Positions 27,593-37,948 of a DNA stretch of 64,000 nucleotides are shown here, piece after piece. The number at the start of each line of letters is the position of its first letter. Position 1 is the first letter of the stretch. The stretch spans positions 2,852,001 to 2,916,000 of the forward strand of contig NZ_CP026538.1 in NCBI RefSeq assembly GCF_004135975.1, written 5' to 3'. Both the position numbers and the translations under genes were made by a program. The notes below the pieces were generated by a model that saw nothing but the letters and a program-made list of their open reading frames with translations, ran no database searches and had not been told where the DNA came from. Source of the stretch: Solidesulfovibrio carbinolicus. GTDB taxonomy: Bacteria; Desulfobacterota; Desulfovibrionia; Desulfovibrionales; Desulfovibrionaceae.

Positions 27593-28629
27593 GGCGTCAC
27601 ATCCTTGAGGCTGGCCGCCAGCCTGGCAGTCAATTCCACGGCGGCCTCCATGTTGACGGCGTCGTGGACGCCGGCCAGGAGCCGGCCTCGTGTCCAGAGA
27701 ATCTCAAAGGAGCCGTCGGCCCCCAGCGCCACGACCCCGGCCGGCAGTTTGGCCCCGGCCGGCGGTGGCGCGGCGGCGTAGCCGTTTTGCTTGAGGAAAC
27801 CGGCAAAGGCCCGGGCGTCGGCTGCGGCCGCCTCGGCCGTATCGCGCTCGGCCAGAAAGGCCGTGGCCGAGCCGGACGGCAAGTCGTACTCGGCGGTATA
27901 GACATTGGAAAAGCCTTCCATACCCATGGCGTCCGAGGCGGCCAGCCGCACACTGCCGGGAACCAGACCCTCGGCCGGAAAGAGTGCCTTGACGTTTCGG
28001 GCGGCCCCCTGCCCAGGCTTGGCAGCGGCCTCGGCGGGCAGGGCTTCGGCCAGTTTCAGGGCCAGGGCGGCCAGGGCCGGACCAGTCGCCGCCTCGGCCC
28101 GGTCAGCCGTCATTTCCACGTAGCGATTGCCCTTGGTGAAATAGAGGGCGTTTTCCGTGGCGTAGGCGTCCGGGGAGACCGGACTGGGGCTGGCCCCGGG
28201 CCGGCGCTGGGAGCTTAAGACGGCAAAGGCGTCGGTGGGCGTGGCCTGGGTGTAGACGGCGACCTCCAGACGCGTCCCATCGGGCAGTCTGAAGGCGCGT
28301 ATGGACATTTCCTGAAAATTTGCGGCCAGATACAGCTCGGCCTTGCCGTCGATGCGATCAGACAGGGTTTCGGGGTCGTAGCTTTCCACCGGCCCGGCCG
28401 GTTGGGCGCCGGGCAGGCTCTCCAGCCAGGCGGCGTCGGCAAAGGTCCGGCCCGAAGCTTGGGAAGCGGCCACGCCCGTCGCAGGCGGCGGACTCAGCGC
28501 CACCAGCACGGCAGGGTTCAGGCGCGATTGGGCAAGCCCCAGCCAGACGACAATGGCGGCCAGGACTGTCAACACGCCCCAGGCCGTCCACCGCTCCCGA
28601 CGCGAAACACGCTTGCGTCTTGCCGTCAT
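27589..28629 (-). CDS. Membrane-anchored hypothetical protein, first gene of the redox operon
   Basis: 346 residues. A basic N-terminus is followed by one TM helix (about residues 16-32, WGVLTVLAAIVVWLGLA). The remainder is predicted to be outside the membrane. It shows two similar halves of mixed alpha/beta character, with PDGTRLEVAVYTQATPTDAFAVLSSQR in the first and LPSGSATAFLAERDT in the second. The layout resembles DUF6599-type proteins found near DUF362 genes, but I base this on memory of context, not on a diagnostic motif. No cysteines. It overlaps the DUF362 gene by 4 nt, so it is very likely co-translated. Confidence 0.72.
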   Translation of the reverse strand: MTARRKRVSRRERWTAWGVLTVLAAIVVWLGLAQSRLNPAVLVALSPPPATGVAASQASGRTFADAAWLESLPGAQPAGPVESYDPETLSDRIDGKAELYLAANFQEMSIRAFRLPDGTRLEVAVYTQATPTDAFAVLSSQRRPGASPSPVSPDAYATENALYFTKGNRYVEMTADRAEAATGPALAALALKLAEALPAEAAAKPGQGAARNVKALFPAEGLVPGSVRLAASDAMGMEGFSNVYTAEYDLPSGSATAFLAERDTAEAAAADARAFAGFLKQNGYAAAPPPAGAKLPAGVVALGADGSFEILWTRGRLLAGVHDAVNMEAAVELTARLAASLKDVTP

Positions 28630-29247
28630 GGCCGCACCCGCCCGATTGCCGCGCGGCCCGTTGCCAGGCCGTCACGCGTCCATCCCACACGGTCGTGAAA
28701 GGGATACCGAGGATGCCTGCCCACTACCAACCTTGTCCGGCGAAGGCAAGCCTCGCCGCCAAGGCCACGGCCAAGAGGCCCGGCCGTACCCTGGCCGGAA
28801 CAATTGCCCCTGAAACGGATGATGCGGATGGCCCGGCTGTTTAGGGCTTGCCGCCCGCTTGGCCGGGACAAAGGACGAGGCCAGAACGGCCTTGCCCGCC
28901 TCTTCCGCGATTTCCAGGCCGCTGTGCTCCAGCACCCCACCATGGGCTTTCGCGTCCAGACTTTTTTTCGAACAGATGCCGTAAATTTGAACAGATGATC
29001 CACTTGTTTCCAAATTTGTCAAACCCGACCTCATCAGCGGCAATCCCCCGCCAGCAGCAACAATTCGATCTATCAGGAGAAATAGTAGCCATAAAAACTT
29101 GAAGCCGACCATGGCCATTATCGACGCCTTTATGTGGATATCCTGTCGTTTTTTCGAAGCGCTATTGACGCACCCGCATAACAATTGTACTAATTGGTCA
29201 CCAAAAGTTCACACGCCAAACCCGGCCCAGGACCCTCGGAGCCTGCC
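28630..29247. other. 618-bp intergenic region between two divergent operons
   Basis: No convincing gene. It must hold the promoters of the redox operon (minus) and the glycerol operon (plus). The plus-side half is AT-richer. A 9-nt direct repeat GAACAGATG occurs at 28970-28978 and 28989-28997, 19 bp apart (two helical turns), next to a T run. This would suit a regulator binding site. The rest shows nothing I can interpret. Confidence 0.5.
29165..29194 (+). promoter_or_regulatory. Possible sigma-70 promoter and operator for the glp operon
   Basis: TTGACG (29165-29170) lies 17-18 nt before TACTAAT (29188-29194). The palindrome ACAATTGT (29181-29188) sits in the spacer and could be an operator for the SorC-type regulator. 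It is about 55 nt before the regulator start. Confidence 0.4.
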
Positions 29248-30195
29248 ATGACCACCCCAGACGACAGCGAACACCAGCTCATCTCCCGGGTCGCCTGGCT
29301 GTACTTCAAGGAAGAGCTCACCCAGGCCGAAATCGGCGAACGCCTCGGCATCACCCGCATCAAGGTCAACCGGCTGCTCCAGGCCGGACGCGAAGCCGGG
29401 CTCATCCGCGTCGTCATCAACACCGCCTTCAAGGACTGCGTCGCCCTCGAAGCCGGGCTGGCCAAGGAATACGGGCTGGCCCGGGCCATTGTCCTGCCCA
29501 CCCCCGAACGCGGCGGACGCTACTACTACGACGCCATCGGCCGCCCGGCCGGCGAATACGCCTCAATCCAGCTCCAGGACGGCCAGTCCATCGGCGTAGG
29601 CTGGGGGCACACCATCCGCTCGGCCATAAACGGCATGGCCGTGCGCAACTTCCGCGACATCTCCGTCACCTCCCTCTACGGCGGCGTGCCCCGAAGCCCG
29701 GTCAACCCGTTTGACTCCACGGCCATGTTCGCCCGAAAGCTCTCGGCCGCCGTGTGCAACCACCTGCCCGCCCCCATGTTCGTCTCCACCCCGGAAGTGC
29801 GCGACACCATCGCCGCCCAGCCCTTCTTCCGCACCTTTTATAAGGAAGCCCTGGCCGTGGACATGATCCTGACCGCCGTGGGCGACATGACCGCCCAGGC
29901 CACCAACATCGCCCTGGGGGCCATCAGCCTCGACCAGCGCCGCGATCTGGCCCGGGCCGGGGCCGTGGGCGAATTTTTCGGCCGCTTCCTCGACGCCGAG
30001 GGCAACGTCCTCGACCACGAGGTCAACCATTGCAGCATGTCGCCGGATTTCGGCGGCCTGCTCAACGTCCCGCACATCGTCCTCGTGTCCGGAGGCATGG
30101 CCAAGGTCCCGATCCTTCAAACCATCCTGCGCCGGGGCTACGTCCACGTCTGCGTCACCGACGCCCAGACGGCGCAAAGCCTTCTCGACGCGTAA
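29248..30195 (+). CDS. SorC-family transcriptional regulator of the glycerol operon
   Basis: 315 residues from the ATG at 29248 with GGAG upstream. The N-terminal helix-turn-helix is ELTQAEIGERLGITRIKVNRLLQ (about residues 22-44). The C-terminal sugar-binding domain (about 60-310) includes SIGVGWGHTIRSAINGM and SVTSLYGGVPRSP and ends with VSGGMAKVPILQTILRRGYVHVCVTDAQTAQSLL. SorC/DeoR-type proteins bind phosphorylated sugars and act as repressors or activators. It is 12 nt from glpD, so glycerol 3-phosphate or glycerol is the likely effector. That is an inference from context. Confidence 0.88.
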   Translation: MTTPDDSEHQLISRVAWLYFKEELTQAEIGERLGITRIKVNRLLQAGREAGLIRVVINTAFKDCVALEAGLAKEYGLARAIVLPTPERGGRYYYDAIGRPAGEYASIQLQDGQSIGVGWGHTIRSAINGMAVRNFRDISVTSLYGGVPRSPVNPFDSTAMFARKLSAAVCNHLPAPMFVSTPEVRDTIAAQPFFRTFYKEALAVDMILTAVGDMTAQATNIALGAISLDQRRDLARAGAVGEFFGRFLDAEGNVLDHEVNHCSMSPDFGGLLNVPHIVLVSGGMAKVPILQTILRRGYVHVCVTDAQTAQSLLDA

Positions 30196-30207
30196 CAAGG
30201 CGGTATC

Positions 30208-31866
30208 ATGAACAGACAAGACAACATCAATCGGCTGCGCCAAGGCGGCCCCTTCGATCTGGTCGTCATCGGCGGCGGGGCCACCGGCTGCGGCATCGCC
30301 CTGGACGCCGCCACGCGCGGCTTGTCCGTGGCCCTGCTGGAACGCGACGACTTCGCCCAGGGCACCAGCAGCAAAAGCACCAAGCTTGTCCACGGCGGCG
30401 TGCGCTACCTCGAAAAGGCCATCATGAAGGCCGACAAGGCCCAGTTCGACCTGGTGCGCGAGGGCCTTCGCGAACGCGGCCGCCTGCTCAAAAACGCCCC
30501 CCACCTGGCCCACTCCATCCGGCTCATGACCCCGGTCAAGACCTGGCGCGAGGCCGCCTACATCTACGCGGGACTCGTGCTCTACGACATGCTCTCCGGC
30601 TGCCTGTCGCTGGGGCGTAGCGCCGTGGTCAGCAAAAAAAAGGCCGCCAAGCTTTTTCCCCAGCTCAACCTCGACGGCTACGTGGCCGCCGTCATCTACA
30701 GCGACGGACAGTTCAACGACGCCCGCATGGCCGTGACGCTGGCCCGCACCGCCGCCGCCTACGGCGCGGTCTGCGCCAACCATGTCGAGGTCACCGGCTT
30801 GGTCAAGCAGGGCGGCCGCATCGCGGGCGTTACCGTGCGCGACCGCCTGGACGGCCAGGAATTCACCATCGCCGCCAAGGGTGTGGTCAACGCCGCCGGC
30901 CCCTTTGCCGACGCCATCCGGCGCATGGACGATCCCGACGTCGCCCCCATGCTCAAGACCAGCTCCGGCATCCACATCCTGCTGCCGGCCGAGGTCGCCC
31001 CCCGCGACCTGTCGCTTATGATCCCCAAGACCGAGGACGGCCGGGTGCTCTTCATGATCCCCTGGCAGGGGTTTGTGCTGTTTGGCACCACCGACGAACC
31101 CGCGCCCATCGAATTCGATCCGGCTCCCGAACGCCGCGACGTCGATTATCTGCTGCGCTACGCCAGCGCCTACCTGCTTCGCCCCGTCACCCGCGACGAC
31201 GTGCTGGCCGTGTGGAGCGGCCTGCGGCCCCTGGTTTTCAATCCCAACAAGAAAAACACCCAGGAACTGGCCCGTTCCCACGTCATCGACATCAGCGCCT
31301 CGGGACTCCTCACCATGACCGGCGGCAAATGGACGAGCTACCGCAGCATGGCCGAGGAAGCCGTGGACGCCGCTTGCCGGACGTTTTGCCTGGGCCAGTC
31401 CCGCCCCTGCGTCACCCAGGAACTGCGTCTGCTCGGCTCCCGGGCCTACCTGCCCGAGGGCTGGCGCGATCTGGCCCGCCGCGAGGGCGTGGCCGACGAG
31501 CTGGCCCGCTCCCTGTGGACCCTGTACGGCGACGAAGCCGCCGCCATCGTCAAACTGGGCCGCGACGAGGATCTGTTGACCCCGCTGCATCCCGAACACC
31601 CTTACGTCGGCGCGGAAGTGGCTTTCGCCGTGCGCCGCGAAATGGCCCAACACGTGGGCGACGTGCTCCTGCGCCGTCTGCCCCTTGGGCTGCTCAACAT
31701 GCGCCACGCGCAGGAGGCCGCTGGGGCCGTGGCCGCCATCATGGCCCGCGAACTCGGCTGGGACGAGGCGCGGCGCGACAGCGAAGTGGAAAACGCCTGC
31801 CGGCTGCTTGCCGCCTGGTACGCCGGGCGGGAGGACCAGGCCGCCGCGCAGGCCCAAAACGGCTAG
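30208..31866 (+). CDS. glpD: Glycerol-3-phosphate dehydrogenase (FAD, membrane-linked)
   Basis: 552 residues; RBS AAGGCGG. The N-terminal FAD-binding motif VVIGGGATGCGIALDAATRGLS is followed by SSKSTKLVHGGVRYLEKA, the GlpD signature. The substrate-binding barrel lies in the middle (VWSGLRPLV, then SGLLTMTGGKWTSYRSMAEEAVD), and the C-terminal helical domain covers residues about 400-540. It oxidises sn-glycerol 3-phosphate to dihydroxyacetone phosphate and passes electrons to the quinone pool at the inner membrane. Gene order is regulator, glpD, glpF, glpK. Confidence 0.94.
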   Translation: MNRQDNINRLRQGGPFDLVVIGGGATGCGIALDAATRGLSVALLERDDFAQGTSSKSTKLVHGGVRYLEKAIMKADKAQFDLVREGLRERGRLLKNAPHLAHSIRLMTPVKTWREAAYIYAGLVLYDMLSGCLSLGRSAVVSKKKAAKLFPQLNLDGYVAAVIYSDGQFNDARMAVTLARTAAAYGAVCANHVEVTGLVKQGGRIAGVTVRDRLDGQEFTIAAKGVVNAAGPFADAIRRMDDPDVAPMLKTSSGIHILLPAEVAPRDLSLMIPKTEDGRVLFMIPWQGFVLFGTTDEPAPIEFDPAPERRDVDYLLRYASAYLLRPVTRDDVLAVWSGLRPLVFNPNKKNTQELARSHVIDISASGLLTMTGGKWTSYRSMAEEAVDAACRTFCLGQSRPCVTQELRLLGSRAYLPEGWRDLARREGVADELARSLWTLYGDEAAAIVKLGRDEDLLTPLHPEHPYVGAEVAFAVRREMAQHVGDVLLRRLPLGLLNMRHAQEAAGAVAAIMARELGWDEARRDSEVENACRLLAAWYAGREDQAAAQAQNG

Positions 31867-31944
31867 GGAAGGTCTGGGTTCAACCGCCGCTTCCCCACCC
31901 GCCAGGAGGGATGCGGCAAACGGTGCAAATGGAGGAGGGGTTAC

Positions 31945-32703
31945 ATGAGCAACGAGTCGTCACTGGGCAGGGAAATGCTGTCCGAATTCATGGGGACCAT
32001 GGTTCTCATCCTGTTCGGCGCAGGCTGCGTGGCCATGAAAGTCTTTTTCGGGGACGCGCTGACCGTCACTTGGAACACCATTACCCTTGGCTGGAGCATG
32101 GGCGTCCTTTTTGGCGTCCTGGCCAGCTTGCGGTCCGGAGCCCACATCAACCCGGCCGTGAGCCTGGCCCTGGCCGTCACCGGCCGCTTCCCCTGGAAGA
32201 AAGTGCTGCCCTACTCCCTGGCCCAGACCGCCGGCGGCTTTGCCGGAGCGGCCCTGGTCTTCACCGACTTCCACGCCAAATGGCTCCTGTTTGATCCGCA
32301 GTTGGTCAAGACCGCCGGCATCTTCTGCACCTTCCCGGCCGTGCCGGGCTTCTGGCCTGGCTTTATCGACCAGATCATCGGCACCGCCATCCTGCTCTTC
32401 GGCGTCCTGGCCATCGGCGACTTCGCCGCCAAAAACAAAAACGGCTGGCTCGGCCCCATCGCCGTGGCCATGCTCGTCATGGGCATCGGCATGAGCCTTG
32501 GCGCCATGAACGGATACGCCATCAACCCCGCCCGCGACTTCGGCCCCCGCTTCTTTGCCCTGGTGGCCGGCTTCACCCAGCCCAACCTCATGGACGTGAG
32601 CATCGTGCTGGTGCCCATCATCGGCCCGCTCATCGGCGGCCCCCTGGGCGCGCTGATCTACGACAAGACCACCGGTTCGCTCAACAAGGATCTCGAAGCC
32701 TAG
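31945..32703 (+). CDS. glpF: Glycerol uptake facilitator (aquaglyceroporin)
   Basis: 252 residues, six membrane helices and two half-helices with both NPA boxes ([16 protein letters not shown] and [14 protein letters not shown]). The Asp after the second NPA box (NPARD) is the usual aquaglyceroporin sign. RBS GGAGG with a 6-9 nt spacing. It lets glycerol cross the inner membrane passively, and the kinase encoded 13 nt downstream traps it. Confidence 0.95.
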   Translation: MSNESSLGREMLSEFMGTMVLILFGAGCVAMKVFFGDALTVTWNTITLGWSMGVLFGVLASLRSGAHINPAVSLALAVTGRFPWKKVLPYSLAQTAGGFAGAALVFTDFHAKWLLFDPQLVKTAGIFCTFPAVPGFWPGFIDQIIGTAILLFGVLAIGDFAAKNKNGWLGPIAVAMLVMGIGMSLGAMNGYAINPARDFGPRFFALVAGFTQPNLMDVSIVLVPIIGPLIGGPLGALIYDKTTGSLNKDLEA

Positions 32704-32716
32704 GAGGCGTACACCC

Positions 32717-34210
<1,494 letters not shown>

Positions 34211-34236
34211 TCCAGGACGTTCCCGCACCCGACGCC

Positions 34237-34271
34237 AAGGGGCGCGACCCACCCGGTCGCGCCCCTTTTTT
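34237..34271 (+). terminator. Rho-independent terminator of the glp operon
   Basis: A 13-bp perfect stem (AAGGGGCGCGACC with its complement) encloses a 5-nt loop and is followed by TTTTT. It starts 26 nt after the glpK stop. Confidence 0.93.
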
Positions 34272-34355
34272 ATGGCTTGCGAAACGCCGCCGATTCTGCT
34301 CCCATCGGCTCGACAAGGATCACCATTTCCCGCTCCGCCGCAGCCAGAGGCTCCC

Positions 34356-35777
34356 ATGACGACCAATCGCCACGCTACCGAAGATGTGTCCCGGCTTGAT
34401 CATCCCTCGCGGCTTTTCGTCGAGGTGACCTCCCGGTGCAACCTGCGCTGCGCCATGTGCGTCAAGCATTCCGGCCACGGCGTCCAAGCCGAGGGCGACA
34501 TGTCGCCGGAAACGTTTCGCGCCCTGGAACCGGCGCTGCCCAACCTCGACGCCCTCATCCTCAACGGCATCGGCGAACCCCTGCTCCACCCCCGCCTGGA
34601 GGCGTTCATAAGGACCGCCAAAAACGCCATGCCGGCCGATGGTTGGGTGGGGTTTCAAACCAACGGCCATCTCCTCGACCAGACTCGGGCCGCGTCGCTT
34701 GCCGCTGCCGGTTTGGACAGAATCTTTCTGTCCGTGGACGCCGCCTCCCAGGAACTTTTTCAAGCCGTCCGGGCCGGCGGCAGCCTGGGCCACGTGGAAC
34801 GCGCCCTGGCCGCCTTGACCGAAGCCAGGCAGGCCCACCCCGGCCGCACGCTGGAAGTCGGGGCGGAGTTCGTGGTCATGCGGGACAATCTGGCCGAGCT
34901 GCCGGGACTTGTCTCCTGGCTGGCCCAAAGGGGCGCAAGCACCCTGGTCGTGTCCCACGTGCTGCCGTTTAGCGCCGCCATGGCGAACCAGCCGGTCTTT
35001 GGCGTCAACACGCGGCAGGCCAGGCAATACTACGAAGCGTGGTCGGACACGGCCAAGGACAAAGGCCTGTCCCTGGACCAGTATTTCGAGATCGCCTGGA
35101 AGTATCACAAGACCCCGCAAGAACAGCGGCTTGTGGATTTCGTCCAAGAGATGGTGTTTACAGCCGTAAAACACGACATCCCCTTTCAGGTGACCAACAG
35201 CATCGTCGGCGAGGATCTGCGCCAGACGGAAGACGTCTTCGGGCAAGCCCAAGCCGTGGCCGAGCGGCTTGGCCTCAGACTTGTCCTGCCGCCGGTCCGG
35301 CCGGTCAGCGGACAGGCCTGCCTGGGCGTCAAACACGGCGGAATGTTCGTCGCCTGGGACGGCACGGTCTCCCCGTGCCATTTTCTGTGGCGCAGCTTTT
35401 CCTGCTATTTCTATGGCCGGGAGAAACAGGTCGGCCGCAAGGTCTTCGGGGATCTGACCAGGGAACCGCTCTCGGCCATCTGGAACAATCCGGCCTATAC
35501 GGCCTTCCGCGACGACGTGCTGCGCCGGCGCTACCCCCATTGCCCGAGCTGCAACGTCTATCCCTGCGAGGACATCAACAGCCTCGATTTCGAAAACGAT
35601 TGCTACGGCGAGACCGTCCCTTGCGGCGACTGCCTGTGGAGCATGGGGCTTTTACAGTGCATGGGGCAGGAAGACCTTCATGGCGAATTCCAGGAAGACG
35701 CCTTGGGCACGGGTGCTACCCCTCCCTGCGACCGTTTCCGGCCCGGCGTGCAGGACGGCAATCTGCTCCAATCCTGA
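34356..35777 (+). CDS. Radical SAM protein with SPASM-like C-terminal cysteine domain
   Basis: 473 residues from the ATG at 34356 (AGAGG upstream). The cluster-binding motif CNLRCAMC (C-x3-C-x2-C) starts near residue 28; GIGEPLLHP and FLSVDAAS are typical barrel segments. The C-terminal third is rich in cysteines (SPCHFLWRS, CPSCNVYPC, CYGETVPCGDCLWSMGLLQC), as in SPASM/twitch domains that bind extra Fe-S clusters. Such proteins mature peptides or metalloenzymes. Related proteins in Desulfovibrio and Geobacter have been called putative metalloenzyme maturases, and I cannot confirm that subtype. It converges with the iron-type alcohol dehydrogenase gene. No peptide substrate gene is obvious. 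Confidence 0.85.
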   Translation: MTTNRHATEDVSRLDHPSRLFVEVTSRCNLRCAMCVKHSGHGVQAEGDMSPETFRALEPALPNLDALILNGIGEPLLHPRLEAFIRTAKNAMPADGWVGFQTNGHLLDQTRAASLAAAGLDRIFLSVDAASQELFQAVRAGGSLGHVERALAALTEARQAHPGRTLEVGAEFVVMRDNLAELPGLVSWLAQRGASTLVVSHVLPFSAAMANQPVFGVNTRQARQYYEAWSDTAKDKGLSLDQYFEIAWKYHKTPQEQRLVDFVQEMVFTAVKHDIPFQVTNSIVGEDLRQTEDVFGQAQAVAERLGLRLVLPPVRPVSGQACLGVKHGGMFVAWDGTVSPCHFLWRSFSCYFYGREKQVGRKVFGDLTREPLSAIWNNPAYTAFRDDVLRRRYPHCPSCNVYPCEDINSLDFENDCYGETVPCGDCLWSMGLLQCMGQEDLHGEFQEDALGTGATPPCDRFRPGVQDGNLLQS

Positions 35778-35911
35778 CCTTATGCGGCAGACCAAGCCCT
35801 TGGCCTGTCGCTGATCGTCCCCGGTGCCGAGCCGTCGCTAGTCCAAAACCCGACGGCTTAGGCCCGGCTGGACTGGCACAGCCGTTTTCTCCGCGATAAC
35901 ACTATCATTCA

Positions 35912-35932
35912 AAACGGCTGAGGGCCGTTTCT
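35912..35932 (-). terminator. Short hairpin after the alcohol dehydrogenase gene
   Basis: On the minus strand AAACGGCC pairs with GGCTGTTT-like GCCGTTT around CTCA and ends in TTTT, 12 nt after the stop codon. It is also readable in the plus direction for the radical SAM gene. Confidence 0.5.
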
Positions 35933-35943
35933 CTCCCGTGGGT

Positions 35944-37101
35944 TCAGCCCAGGGCGCGCTCCACGATGGCCGTCAGTTCGGCCGTGGTGAGCACGATGGG
36001 ATTGCCCTGCATGCTGCTGGCCCGGGCCGCCTTTTCCACCACCATGGGAATGTCGCCGTGGGTCAAGCCCAGGGCGGTCAGCGTCGGCGCGCCCAAGCGG
36101 CGGCACAAGGCTTCCAGCCAGACCGCCCCGTCCTCGGGAGAGGCTTCCGCCCGGCCGGTCAGAATGGCCGCCGCCTCGGCATAGGCGGCCAGCCGCCCCG
36201 AACCCGGTTCGCGCTGCCGCAGCGCGGCGATGTTGCCCGCCACCACCGCCGGCAGCAAGCTGGCGCAGACCTGCCCATGGGGCGCGTCGAAAAGCCCGCC
36301 GATGGGCGCGGCAAACCCGTGCACCGCCCCAAGCTTGGCATTGGCCAGGGCCAGGCCGCCGTACAGGCTGGCCAGGGCCATGCCCTCCCGGGCGGCCATG
36401 CCCGCCCCGTCGTCGTAGGCGGCGGCCAGATGCTTCGCGGCCAGGCGCAAGCCGTCGCGGCACAAGGCGTCGGTCATGGGATTGGCCTTGATGGAAACAA
36501 AGGACTCCAGCAATTGCGTCAAGGCATCGAGACCCGTGGCGGCGGTCACGGCCGGCGGCATGGAGACCGTCAGCTCGGGATCGACCAGGGCCACGGTGGG
36601 CAGCATCATGGTCGAGCGCAGGCTCACCTTGACCCGCTCGGCCGGGGCCGTCAGCACGGCGTTGGCCGTGGCCTCGGCCCCGGTGCCGGCCGTGGTCGGC
36701 ACGGCCACATGGGGCAAGGGCCGTTCGGTGATGGGCCGCCCGGCCCCCACCACTTCCAGATAGTCGTAAGGGTCGCCGGGATTGGTCGCCAGGGCGGCCA
36801 CGGCCTTGCCGGCGTCGATGGCCCCGCCGCCGCCGACGCTGACGACAACGTCGCAGCCGGCCTCACGGCACAGGGCGACGCCGGCCTTGGCCATGTCCAC
36901 CGACGGTTCGCCGGCCACGGAAAAGAGCGTCACCCCAAGGCCGGCGGCCGCAAACGCCTGGGCCAGCGCCGTATGGCGGCCGGGACTGGCCCCCACGACC
37001 AGCAGCAGGCGTTTGCCCAAGGGCGTGACAAGGGACGGCAGGCGCGCGGCCTGGCCGGGACCGAAAACAATCTTGGCCGGTGCGGCGAATTCGAAGTTCA
37101 T
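35944..37101 (-). CDS. Iron-type (group III) alcohol dehydrogenase
   Basis: 385 residues. The NAD(P)-binding part has VVSVGGGGAIDAGKAVA and VPTTAGTGAEAT. The metal site is D192, Q196, H261, H275 (GLDALTQLLES, AVHGFAAPIGGLFDAPHG). In most family members the second ligand is His (DALTH); Gln here is a known variant branch, so the metal may differ. The enzyme interconverts an alcohol and an aldehyde or ketone with NAD(P). Ethanol, propanediol and lactaldehyde are all possible. No RBS stronger than GGAG was seen. It is a single gene between the radical SAM gene and the nuo operon. Confidence 0.9.
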   Translation of the reverse strand: MNFEFAAPAKIVFGPGQAARLPSLVTPLGKRLLLVVGASPGRHTALAQAFAAAGLGVTLFSVAGEPSVDMAKAGVALCREAGCDVVVSVGGGGAIDAGKAVAALATNPGDPYDYLEVVGAGRPITERPLPHVAVPTTAGTGAEATANAVLTAPAERVKVSLRSTMMLPTVALVDPELTVSMPPAVTAATGLDALTQLLESFVSIKANPMTDALCRDGLRLAAKHLAAAYDDGAGMAAREGMALASLYGGLALANAKLGAVHGFAAPIGGLFDAPHGQVCASLLPAVVAGNIAALRQREPGSGRLAAYAEAAAILTGRAEASPEDGAVWLEALCRRLGAPTLTALGLTHGDIPMVVEKAARASSMQGNPIVLTTAELTAIVERALG

Positions 37102-37148
37102 GGCTCCATTATGGCCTCAGCCCTCCCCCCAGGCAACCCCCTGCCCGC

Positions 37149-37186
37149 AAAAAAAGAACCCCCCGGCCGGGTTGAGCGGGGGGTTC
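37149..37186 (-). terminator. Rho-independent terminator downstream of nuoI
   Basis: On the minus strand GAACCCCCCG pairs with CGGGGGGTTC around an 11-nt loop and is followed by seven T. It is 258 nt after the nuoI stop and the first good terminator met on that strand. Confidence 0.8.
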
Positions 37187-37296
37187 CAAGGGAGCCCGGG
37201 AGGGTAACCGGGCAATACTTCGGCGCGGCTCGCGGCAGGGTGCTCCCCGCGCCGAAGACGGCAGCATGATGCGAAGCAGAAGCAGAAGCAGAAGAG

Positions 37297-37346
37297 GAAG
37301 ATGCCTCCGGCGGCCGGGGGGAATCATTCCCCCCGGACCCCCTGAA
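37297..37346 (+). repeat. GC-rich palindromic intergenic element, copy B
   Basis: GATGCCTCCGGCGGCCGGGG, then a G run, ATCATT-type centre and CCCCCCGGACCCCC. Same family as copies A, C, D and E. Confidence 0.6.
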
Positions 37347-37443
37347 TGGTTATAGAGGGTGCGGCGTTACCGCTGCGGCCAGCAGAAGGGAACGTTCGGT
37401 TGCCTGTCCGAATATTCGCCTCTGGCCCAGCGTGGTTTAGCTG

Positions 37444-37947
37444 CTATTCCTCCTCGGCCTGGCGCTTGAGCCGGGCCATGAGGTCGATGCGAAACTCCTT
37501 GCGATCAAGGGCCACCATGTACGGGTTGTCGGAAAACCGCAGCGAATCCACCGGGCAGGTCTTGGCGCATTGGCCGCAAAGACTGCACAACGAGAAATCC
37601 ACGATCACCGCGCCGGGCGTTTTGCTGCCCTTTTGCGGAGCCGGCCCCATGACCACCGGCGCGTCTTCCTGGCCTTCCTTGGCCGGCACCGGACACAGGA
37701 TGGTCAGGCAATCCGACGGACAGGCCTTGACGCAGGCCCCGCAGGCCACGCAGCGCGGCACGGACGGATCGTCTTCCTTGCCCACCAGCTCGACATGGCC
37801 CCGGAAAGTGGAGAGGTTGTCGACCTCTTCCTTGGGGTAGATCACCGTCACCTGGGGCTGGCAGAAGGCCTTGCCCGTGATGCCAAGGCCCACAAACAGG
37901 CTCTTGAGGCCGGTACGGGCTTCCTCGAACAGTTCACTCACCGACAT
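37444..37947 (-). CDS. nuoI: NuoI-type 8Fe ferredoxin subunit
   Basis: 167 residues. It carries two [4Fe-4S] motifs, CVACGACVKACPSDCL and CSLCGQCAKTCPVDSL, equivalent to clusters N6a and N6b that lead electrons towards NuoB. A hydrophobic N-terminal helix (TGLKSLFVGLGITGKAFCQP) and EVDNLSTFRGHVEL follow the NuoI pattern. It is the last gene of the operon. Since nuoE, F and G are absent, this subunit is probably the electron entry point, perhaps for ferredoxin. Confidence 0.94.
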   Translation of the reverse strand: MSVSELFEEARTGLKSLFVGLGITGKAFCQPQVTVIYPKEEVDNLSTFRGHVELVGKEDDPSVPRCVACGACVKACPSDCLTILCPVPAKEGQEDAPVVMGPAPQKGSKTPGAVIVDFSLCSLCGQCAKTCPVDSLRFSDNPYMVALDRKEFRIDLMARLKRQAEEE

Positions 37948-37948
37948 G

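Larger units (their letters stand above)
37102..37443. other. 342-bp gene-free stretch of hairpins after the nuo operon
   Basis: Contains a Rho-independent terminator (37149-37186, minus), an imperfect inverted repeat with 11-bp arms at 37218-37258 (CTTCGGCGCGG and its complement), a GAAGCA hexamer repeated in tandem at 37273-37302, and a GC-rich palindromic element (37297-37346). No coding frame is convincing. Confidence 0.6.

Noticed and set aside
29563-31857. Long open frame on the minus strand, antisense to the regulator gene and glpD
   Set aside because: High-GC codon bias leaves long open antisense frames. The translation is Gly/His/Gln-rich with no domain, while glpD on the plus strand is unambiguous.
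37273-37302. Tandem GAAGCA hexamers as a phase-variable repeat
   Set aside because: Only three perfect units, outside any gene and not in a promoter position.
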